Of a stretch of 27,247 bases of DNA, positions 1-5,951 are shown piece by piece. Position numbers and translations under genes: made by a program. Every line of letters begins with the position of its first letter. The first letter of the stretch is position 1. Source of the stretch: JAGUXG01 sp043798435 (GTDB lineage: Bacteria > UBA9089 > UBA9088 > JAGUXG01); the NCBI GenBank assembly GCA_043798435.1, contig JAZDOR010000102.1:1-27247 (forward strand), in the 5' to 3' direction. Below the pieces are notes generated by a model that searched no databases, was not told the origin of the DNA, and saw only the letters and a list, made by a program, of their open reading frames with translations.

Positions 1-141
1 TACCCAAGTGAAGCAAAAGATAATTATTCACCGCAGAGCACGCTGAGAACGCAGAGAATTTACAAAATTTTAAGTTTTTATTTCTCTGTGCTCTCTGCGA
101 CCTCTGCGGTTAATCTCTTCTTCAGATGGGTAAAGTGTTAC
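1..141. repeat. Family-1 inverted-repeat element (copy A)
   Basis: The left arm carries TACCCAAGTGAAG followed by CCGCAGAG/CGCAGAG words. The right arm is the approximate reverse complement (CTCTGTG, CTCTGCG, CTCTGCGG) and ends in TTCAGATGGGTAAAGTGTTAC. A near-identical 165-bp copy lies at 18732-18896, so the true left end (GTAACTATT...) is just outside the window. There is no ORF inside. It looks like a non-autonomous, MITE-like palindromic element. Coding sequence of a helicase resumes directly after its last base, so it appears to interrupt that gene. Confidence 0.8.
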
Positions 142-142
142 C

Positions 143-1156
143 ATTTCCTTTGGTCATCCCCTGTTTGAGGCTATAATGATCTGGATTGAGAATAACCTTT
201 CAGATTCACTTCAAAGTGGCGCTACCTTTACTGACCCGGATGGAAATCTTAACGGATACATCCTCTTTTATGAAGGCGAGATCAGAGACGGCACAGGCTC
301 TGTAGCCGGGAAAAGACTTTTTGGATTCTATGCAGATGAAAACCAGATAAAGATGGTATCCCCGACTATTATTTGGGACTTAGCCGAAGGAGGCAATACA
401 GAAGGCTCTGTTGATGTAGAAGCCCTCAAGAAACTGGTATCCAATAGCATCATCCCAAAACTTGAAGGATACAAAGAAGAAATTCTAAGGGAGCGTAACC
501 GCCAGGCAGGAATCAAAGAAAAGTATGGCATCAAATCACTGGACTACCTCATCAATAAATTAGACGGCGACTTGATTACGCTTTATGACCGAAAAGAACG
601 AAATGAAAATGTTGACCTGGCTATCAGAAATAAAGAGGAAAGAAAAGAAGGGTATGAAAAGGCACTTATTGAACTAAAAAAACAGATACAGAAGGAAAAA
701 AGCCTGGTTATGAGTATGCCCCGCTTTGTCGGTATGATCAAGGTAAAGCCAGCAGCCAAGGTTGATACGGCGATGAAGAGTGATGCCCAAATTGAGGCTA
801 TCGGTATGAAAATGGCTATGGAATATGAGCGTTCAAATGAGAGAGACCCCGAGGATGTCTCTGCTGAAAACTTAGGGTTTGATATTCGCTCAAGGGACAA
901 GAACGGCAATCTCCGCTATATTGAGGTTAAAGCAAGGGCAGAAACTGGTGCGGTGAGCCTTACCCAGAATGAGTGGTTTAAGGCAAAGAGATTTAGAAAT
1001 GACTATTATCTGTATGCAGTGATGAATGCAGTCCAAAAACCTGAGCTTTACATCATTCAGAACCCAGCAGAGAATTTAGAACCAGAAGAGAAGGTTGAAG
1101 TGGTAAGGTATGTGGTGCCGTTTGAGGAATTGGCAGTCAAAGGAAAAAAAGCATAG
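143..1156 (+). pseudogene. 3' remnant of a DUF3883-containing defence helicase
   Basis: The reading frame is open from the edge of the repeat at about 143 and reads ISFGHPLFEAIMIWIE, the segment that follows the helicase core in SNF2/DEAD-type helicases with a C-terminal DUF3883 (NO VEIN-type) domain. A nominal ATG at 176 has no ribosome binding site and falls inside this conserved segment, so it is not a convincing native start. A charged coiled-coil-like stretch follows. The last ~110 residues match DUF3883: GMKMAMEYERSNERDP, then GFDIRSRD, IEVKARA and LTQNEWFKAKRF, a PDDEXK-like fold by family knowledge. No Walker motifs are in the window, so the motor domain is lost or lies upstream of the inserted repeat. 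It is the likely helicase partner of the methylase and ATPase downstream. It could be translated as a fragment, but I see no signal for that. Confidence 0.72.
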
Positions 1157-1184
1157 AGGATACAAATGACAAATAAAACTTTAA

Positions 1185-1258
1185 GTAACCGTTCAGGCTG
1201 GACATCAAAAGTGTAAGAAGGGGGATAAGGAGATAATTCCCGATATGGAGATTATAGT
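1185..1258. repeat. Family-2 repeat, left half only
   Basis: It begins GTAACCGTTCAGGCT, then GTGTAAGAAGGGGGATAAGG and a GATATGGAGAT block, matching the left halves of the elements at 19944-20090 and 22799-22946. The right half is missing, and a family-1 end follows at 1265. Confidence 0.7.
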
Positions 1259-1264
1259 TAAGTG

Positions 1265-1284
1265 GTAACTATTTCCCCAAATGA
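1265..1284. repeat. Solo family-1 terminus
   Basis: GTAACTATTTCCCCAAATGA is a degenerate copy of the family-1 left end and sits directly against the start of the next full element. This suggests stacked or nested insertion. Confidence 0.6.
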
Positions 1285-1635
1285 GTAACTATTTACCCAA
1301 GTGAAGTACAACAAAGAATATAAACCACTCAAGGCACAGAGATCACGGAGAAAGAAGAAACACGAAAGCCCGAAAGGGAGAAATCCCGAAAAGGAAAAAA
1401 GCGAATTGAACTATATGGAAATTGAATTTGAGGAATTATCAAGCAGGATTATAAATGCAGCCATTGAGGTGCATAAAGAGTTAGGACCAGGTTTTTTGGA
1501 GTCAATATATGAAGAAGCCCTATCTATAAAAAGAGTTGTCCTTTAATTTTTTCTGGTTTTCGTCTTTTCGGGATTTCGTGATTATATTTTATTTCTCCAA
1601 AGGTTAAATTTTACTTCAAATGGCTAAAGTGTTAC
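1285..1635. mobile_element. Family-1 inverted-repeat element carrying a GxxExxY gene relic (copy B)
   Basis: The left end is GTAACTATTTACCCAAGTGA and the right end is CTTCAAATGGCTAAAGTGTTAC, imperfect inverted repeats shared with copies A and E. Inside them a second inverted pair is visible: CACGAAAGCCCGAAAGG on the left and TTTTCGGGATTTCGTG on the right, flanking a short coding fragment. The 351-bp size exceeds the ~165-bp empty copy, and the difference is roughly the coding fragment plus its arms. It ends only 25 nt before the start codon of the downstream gene, so it has replaced or displaced the native upstream region of the cassette. Confidence 0.65.
1415..1546 (+). pseudogene. Truncated GxxExxY-family protein
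   Basis: From the ATG at 1415 the product reads MEIEFEELSSRIINAAI, then EVHKELGPGFLESIYEEAL. This is the hallmark N-terminus of GxxExxY proteins (PDDEXK nuclease-like superfamily), including the GPGFLESIYE motif. Family members are about 120-130 residues, whereas this one stops after 43, with SIKRVVL replacing the rest. The catalytic part is therefore gone. The frame is open upstream to a GTG at 1301, but that portion is repeat-derived, low-complexity, Lys/Arg-rich sequence and is unlikely to be native. It lies wholly within the family-1 element, which suggests it was cargo. Confidence 0.75.
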
Positions 1636-1660
1636 AAAAATCTTAAGATAGGTGATAACT

Positions 1661-2875
1661 ATGAGTAAAACAGAATTATTGGAGATTATCCGAAACGGTG
1701 AAAACTCAAGGGTTGAGTTTAAAAGGGACGATGTCCAGCCTGCTGATCTGGCTAAAGAAATTGTCGCTTTTTTGAACTTCCATGGAGGAAATATCTTCCT
1801 GGGGATAGATGACGATGGGACAATTTGTGGAACCACTCGACAAAATCTGGAAGAATGGGTGATGAGTATCTGCAGAGATAAGGTAAAACCCGAAATTATC
1901 CCCGATTATGAAATGTTTGAGGTTGAAGGTAGATTTGTAGCAGTGGCCACTTTTACTCAGGGACTTTATGTTCATCATTTGTGGCACAATCAACATCGTT
2001 ATTATTACATTCGTGTGGGTTCTACAAACAGAGAAGCAAGCCAGGAAGAGCTTCAGCGACTTTTTCAACAACGAGGTCAAATTCGATTTGATTTGAAACC
2101 AGTTCCAGGGGCTATATTTGAGGCATTAGATATGCCTCGTATAAAAAATTACTTTCGAGATATACGGAAACAAGATATTCCTTCTGATGAAGACAGGGAA
2201 ACATGGCAACAACTTCTGGTAAATACAGAAATAATGGTTGCCGACCAGGATAGACACATCCCTTCTGTGGGGGGAATTCTCTTGTTTGGGAAAAATCCTA
2301 ATCACTATCTTCCTCAGGCCGGTATCGCTGCTGTTGCTTACCGGGGAAAGGAAAAGGATTATGAGGCAATCGAAAGAGAGATGATTCGGGGACCAATAGT
2401 AGCCAAAATCATAGACAAAGATATAGTGAACAGAGGTCTGGTGGAGCGGGCTGTAGATTTTACTCGTAGAAACACAGGCTCCAAATCATATCTGATGGAA
2501 GGTAGTAGGCGTATTGACAAACCTGATTATCCGGAAGAAGTTATCAGGGAAATGATTGTTAATGCGATTGCCCATCGGGATTATACTATCAGTGGAACAG
2601 ATATCGAATTGTCCATTTACAGTGACCGTTTGGAGGTAATCAGTCCAGGAAAACTTCCAAATACGATAACGATAGAACGAATGAAGGCAGGATGTCGGGC
2701 AACCCGTAATGAACTTATCAAGGAAGTGCTTAGAGATTACCATTATGTGGAGGCAACCGGTCTTGGAGTTCCAAGAAAGATTATTGCCGGTATGCTAAAA
2801 CACAACAATACAGAGCCGGATTTAATTGAGGAAGAATATTCATTTACGGTACGGTTATGGAGAGAAAAATCTTAA
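1661..2875 (+). CDS. AlbA_2 (Schlafen-type) DNA-binding / HATPase_c_4 protein
   Basis: A 404-aa protein of the COG2865-like type. The N-terminal ~120 residues form an AlbA_2 domain: GENSRVEFKRDD, then KEIVAFLNFHGGNIFLGIDD and the YYIRVGSTNREAS segment. The C-terminal part holds IREMIVNAIAHRDY followed by SIYSDRLEVISPGKLPNTIT, the signature of the GHKL-like HATPase_c_4 domain. ATG 1661 is chosen because AGGTGA lies 5 nt upstream; a GTG at 1652 overlaps that site and is unlikely. The gene ends 10 nt before the methylase start, so the two are probably co-transcribed. AlbA_2 proteins of this kind are often annotated as transcriptional regulators and are common in defence islands. Here it could regulate or belong to the methylase/ATPase system; the exact role is unknown. 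Confidence 0.85.
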   Translation: MSKTELLEIIRNGENSRVEFKRDDVQPADLAKEIVAFLNFHGGNIFLGIDDDGTICGTTRQNLEEWVMSICRDKVKPEIIPDYEMFEVEGRFVAVATFTQGLYVHHLWHNQHRYYYIRVGSTNREASQEELQRLFQQRGQIRFDLKPVPGAIFEALDMPRIKNYFRDIRKQDIPSDEDRETWQQLLVNTEIMVADQDRHIPSVGGILLFGKNPNHYLPQAGIAAVAYRGKEKDYEAIEREMIRGPIVAKIIDKDIVNRGLVERAVDFTRRNTGSKSYLMEGSRRIDKPDYPEEVIREMIVNAIAHRDYTISGTDIELSIYSDRLEVISPGKLPNTITIERMKAGCRATRNELIKEVLRDYHYVEATGLGVPRKIIAGMLKHNNTEPDLIEEEYSFTVRLWREKS

Positions 2876-2885
2876 GGGGTGAGCC

Positions 2886-5582
2886 ATGAAAAGATTCATA
2901 GAGACAAGTTTTCCAGTCAAGGAAGTAAGTATTGAATCTGCAAGGGATAAGAATATCCGTCACGGCCATATCTCTACCCTGCATATCTGGTGGGCAAGGC
3001 GGCCCCTGGCCTCGTCAAGGGCTACAAACTATGCTGCCTTGATTCCTCCACCTGAAAACATTGATGAGTGGAACAAAAGCCGGCAATTTATTATTGACTT
3101 CTCAAAGTGGGAGAATTCCTTGAATCAGGGGATGATAGAGCAGGCCAGAAAGGATATTCTAAAGGCAAATAATGGTGTGCCGCCCAAGGTGCTTGATCCA
3201 TTCGGTGGTGGTGGGGCTATTCCGTTGGAGGCACTTCGCTTAGGATGTGAGACCTATACAGGCGACTTAAATCCAGTGGCAGTCTTGATCCAGAAATGCA
3301 CCCTGGAGTATCCACAGAAGTATGGACGACCAAAAAAGACTAAATCTGATGTTCCAATACCAGCAGAGGTAACCATAAATCCGCTTTTGGAGGATGTGAA
3401 GAAATGGGGCGGGTGGGTCTTAGAAGAGGCAAAGAAGGAGATTGGAAGATTTTATCCAGCAGAGACAGACGGTTCTATTCCAGTAGGCTATATCTGGGCC
3501 AGGACTATCCCCTGCCAGAATCCCATCTGCGGGGCTGAGATTCCCTTGATGCGTCAGTTCTGGTTGGCAAAGAAGGACAAAAAGAAGGTGGCACTTTTCC
3601 CTTATGTAGTAGGACAAGCATCCTGCTTGTCATTCAAGATAGTAGGCACTGGATATGAGCCAATGCCCGAAGGCTTTGACCCTGAGAATGGCACGGTTGC
3701 CAGGGCAGTTGCTACCTGCCCGGTCTGCGGCTCTACCGTGGATGCCAAGACCACTCGCAGGCTGTTTCAAGAAGGAAAAGCAGGCCAGAGAATGGTGGCT
3801 GTTATCTTGCATCATCCAAACAGGCAGGGAAAAACTTACAGGCTTGCCACAGAAGAGGATTTGGAGATATTCAAGGAGGCAGAGGAATATCTTGAGGAGA
3901 AAAGGGCAATTTTGATGGAAGAATGGGGGATAGACCCAGTACCGGATGAGCCCATACCACCAAAAGAGAGCCATAGAGCAGTTGGAAGTCAATTGCCATT
4001 ATATGACTTTAAGTCTTGGGGTGACCTGTTCAACCCCCGTCAGAAACTGGCATTGATTACCTTTGTGGAGAAGGTAAGGCAGGCGTATGTAGGGATGAGG
4101 GATGAGGGAGCAGGGATGAGTGAAGAGTATGCGAAGGCAGTGGTGAGTTATCTTAGTTTTATAGTTGATAAGTTAGCATCTTGGAATTCAGTTTTATGTC
4201 CATATCTTGCATACAAAGAAGATAATCACTGGGTTTTTAGCAGGCAAGCTTTACCTATGTTATGGGATTATGGAGAAAGAAATCCATTTTGGGGTGAGAT
4301 AGTTAGTATTAGAACCGTAAAAAATACACTTCCAAATATAAGTCATATTTCAACCCCCGCCACCGTAACCCAATCCTCAGCCACCTCTCTGCCATATCCT
4401 GACAACTACTTTGATGCTGTCTTCACCGATCCGCCGTATTATGATAATGTGCCTTACTCTTATCTCTCTGATTTTTTCTATGTCTGGCTAAAAAGGACTG
4501 TGGGTGACCTGTATCCTGAACTCTTCTCAACACCACTCACGCCCAAGAAGAATGAGATTGTGGCCTATTCCAATGGACCAGGCGGATGGGAAGAAGGCAA
4601 GGCATACTTCGAGGATATGCTCAAAAAATCCTTTCAGGAGTTCCATCGTGTTCTAAAACCAGACGGCATTGCGGTCATTGTCTATGCTCACAAGTCAACA
4701 GAGGGCTGGGAGACACTCATCAACTCCCTTTTAGACTCAGGCCTGATTATGACCGGTGCCTGGCCTCTGCATACAGAGATGGGATCAAGGTTAAATGCAA
4801 AAGAGACTGCATCGCTTGCCTCCTCCATTTACATCATAGCCCGCAAGATGTCCCGCCAGCCTACTGGTTTTTACATAGAGGTAAAGGAGGAACTAAAACA
4901 GCATCTTGACCAGAAACTCCATCGGCTCTGGGAGGAGGGGATTGGAGGGGCAGACTTCTTTATCGCCGCCATTGGCTCTGCCATTGAGGTTTTTGGCAAG
5001 TATGAGAAGGTGATGGACTATGAGGGTAATATTGTCCGTGCCAACCGGATGCTGGAGGATGTGCGAAGGATTGCCACTGATTACGCTGTCCGCCAGATAC
5101 TGCACAATGGCTTTGCTGGTGAAATCTCTGATTTGACCCGATTTTATGTCCTCTACCGCTGGAACTATGGTGAGGCAAAGGCAGCTTTTGACGAGGCCCG
5201 CAAACTGGCTCAGAGTTGCAGTATTGATCTGGCGAAAGAATGGAGCCGAGGAGGATTTATCAAAAAGGAGAAGGAATTCATCAGGTTTTTGGGGCCGCAG
5301 GAGAGAAGGCTTGAGGATATTAAAGATTCCTCAGAACTTATAGATGCCCTCCATAGAGTTCTCCTGCTCTGGGAAAAGAGTAAGCGCAGCGAAATGGTGG
5401 CTTTGCTCTCCGAATCAGGTTTTGGCAAAGGTGAGGCATTTTACCGTGTAGCCCAGGCAATATCCGAAACCCTGCCTAATGATAGCAAGGAGAAGAAACT
5501 TTTAGATGGCTTTCTTTCAGGCAAAGAGAGGATAATAAGTGAAATCAAGGATAAATCAGTGCAAGGGAGGTTATTTGAATGA
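2886..5582 (+). CDS. DUF1156 adenine-specific DNA methylase with Zn-ribbon
   Basis: An 898-aa protein of the COG1743 type. It opens with the DUF1156 segment (IETSFPVKEVSIESARDKNI, then ISTLHIWWARRPLASSR). SAM-binding motif I is VLDPFGGGGAIPLEA (residues ~102-115). The amino-methyltransferase catalytic motif is DPPY (515-518), so N6-adenine methylation is expected. Two Cys pairs, CQNPIC (210/215) and CPVC (278/281), form a Zn-ribbon. The start has AGGGGTGAG just upstream. The stop overlaps the next ATG as ATGA. Two in-frame oddities are visible: an 8-bp perfect palindrome encoding GQASCLS (3613-3631) and a degenerate heptamer array encoding GMRDEGAGM (~4093-4120). Full length for the family. 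Probably the modification arm of a defence system with the DUF499 ATPase and a helicase. Confidence 0.92.
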   Translation: MKRFIETSFPVKEVSIESARDKNIRHGHISTLHIWWARRPLASSRATNYAALIPPPENIDEWNKSRQFIIDFSKWENSLNQGMIEQARKDILKANNGVPPKVLDPFGGGGAIPLEALRLGCETYTGDLNPVAVLIQKCTLEYPQKYGRPKKTKSDVPIPAEVTINPLLEDVKKWGGWVLEEAKKEIGRFYPAETDGSIPVGYIWARTIPCQNPICGAEIPLMRQFWLAKKDKKKVALFPYVVGQASCLSFKIVGTGYEPMPEGFDPENGTVARAVATCPVCGSTVDAKTTRRLFQEGKAGQRMVAVILHHPNRQGKTYRLATEEDLEIFKEAEEYLEEKRAILMEEWGIDPVPDEPIPPKESHRAVGSQLPLYDFKSWGDLFNPRQKLALITFVEKVRQAYVGMRDEGAGMSEEYAKAVVSYLSFIVDKLASWNSVLCPYLAYKEDNHWVFSRQALPMLWDYGERNPFWGEIVSIRTVKNTLPNISHISTPATVTQSSATSLPYPDNYFDAVFTDPPYYDNVPYSYLSDFFYVWLKRTVGDLYPELFSTPLTPKKNEIVAYSNGPGGWEEGKAYFEDMLKKSFQEFHRVLKPDGIAVIVYAHKSTEGWETLINSLLDSGLIMTGAWPLHTEMGSRLNAKETASLASSIYIIARKMSRQPTGFYIEVKEELKQHLDQKLHRLWEEGIGGADFFIAAIGSAIEVFGKYEKVMDYEGNIVRANRMLEDVRRIATDYAVRQILHNGFAGEISDLTRFYVLYRWNYGEAKAAFDEARKLAQSCSIDLAKEWSRGGFIKKEKEFIRFLGPQERRLEDIKDSSELIDALHRVLLLWEKSKRSEMVALLSESGFGKGEAFYRVAQAISETLPNDSKEKKLLDGFLSGKERIISEIKDKSVQGRLFE
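3613..3631. repeat. Perfect palindrome inserted in the methylase frame
   Basis: GACAAGCA-TCC-TGCTTGTC is an 8-bp perfect inverted repeat with a 3-nt loop. It encodes GQASCLS inside the linker between the two Cys pairs of the DUF1156 protein. The flanking residues (LFPYVV ... FKIVGTGYEP) read as normal family sequence, so this looks like a short in-frame repeat insertion. Confidence 0.6.
4093..4120. repeat. Degenerate heptamer array in the methylase frame
   Basis: Four consecutive 7-nt units GGATGAG, GGATGAG, GGAGCAG, GGATGAG. They encode the GMRDEGAGM stretch between the VRQAYV and EEYAKAVVSYL helices. The frame stays open. Confidence 0.6.
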
Positions 5583-5902
5583 GTGGTCCATTAGAAAAAG
5601 CAATTGAGATAATTATCCGGGTAGCAGATCCTGATAGAATTATTTTGTTTGGTTCTCGATCAAGGGGAGATTATAAAAAAGAGAGTGACTACGACCTCTG
5701 TATTATTAAAAAGGGCGTAGAACATAGAAGAAGGCTTGCCCAGCAAATTTACAGATATCTCTATGGTATTGGAGCATCTGTTGATGTTATTGTTGAGACC
5801 CCTGAAAGATTTGAGGAACTAAAAGATAATCTTTTTATGGTTTACAAAAAGATTGCCATGGATGGGAAGGTGATTTATGACAAACCAGACTTTAGTTGCT
5901 GA
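5579..5902 (+). CDS. Minimal nucleotidyltransferase (MNT) domain protein
   Basis: A 107-aa protein with the NTP_transf_2 core: GSRSRG (25-30), the metal-binding pair in SDYD (D37, D39) and a third acidic residue in VDVIVET (D69). It has the size of MntA-type antitoxins, which by family knowledge act with HEPN ribonucleases by adenylylating them. It starts inside the methylase stop (ATGA overlap), which implies translational coupling. No full HEPN gene follows; only a 24-codon ORF overlaps its end before the DUF499 gene. It may be an orphan antitoxin or a regulator or modifier within the defence operon. The nucleotidyltransferase family call is secure; its partner is not. Confidence 0.85.
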   Translation: MSGPLEKAIEIIIRVADPDRIILFGSRSRGDYKKESDYDLCIIKKGVEHRRRLAQQIYRYLYGIGASVDVIVETPERFEELKDNLFMVYKKIAMDGKVIYDKPDFSC

Positions 5903-5951
5903 AAAAGTCTTAAAATGGGTTGAAAGATGGATACAGGAGGCGATTGAATGA
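5877..5951 (+). CDS. 24-codon ORF bridging the MNT and DUF499 genes
   Basis: It starts at ATG 5877 inside the end of the MNT gene (26-nt overlap), encodes a short basic/acidic helix beginning MTNQTLVAEKVLKWVERW, and ends with TGA overlapping the DUF499 ATG (ATGA). Its 3' end contains the AGGAGG that serves as the DUF499 ribosome binding site. The position is where a HEPN partner of an MNT gene would normally start, so it may be a truncated HEPN stub. It could equally be a coupling leader or chance. I cannot recognise a domain in 24 residues. Confidence 0.35.
   Translation: MTNQTLVAEKVLKWVERWIQEAIE

Noticed and set aside
1157..1300. tRNA or small RNA genes in the intergenic hairpin regions
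   Set aside because: I checked the large gaps for tRNA-like arms and CCA ends and saw only repeat hairpins; no tRNA or rRNA is recognisable in the window.
1301..1414. N-terminal extension of the GxxExxY fragment from GTG 1301
   Set aside because: The 38 residues are Lys/Arg-rich translation of repeat arms; family similarity begins only at ATG 1415.
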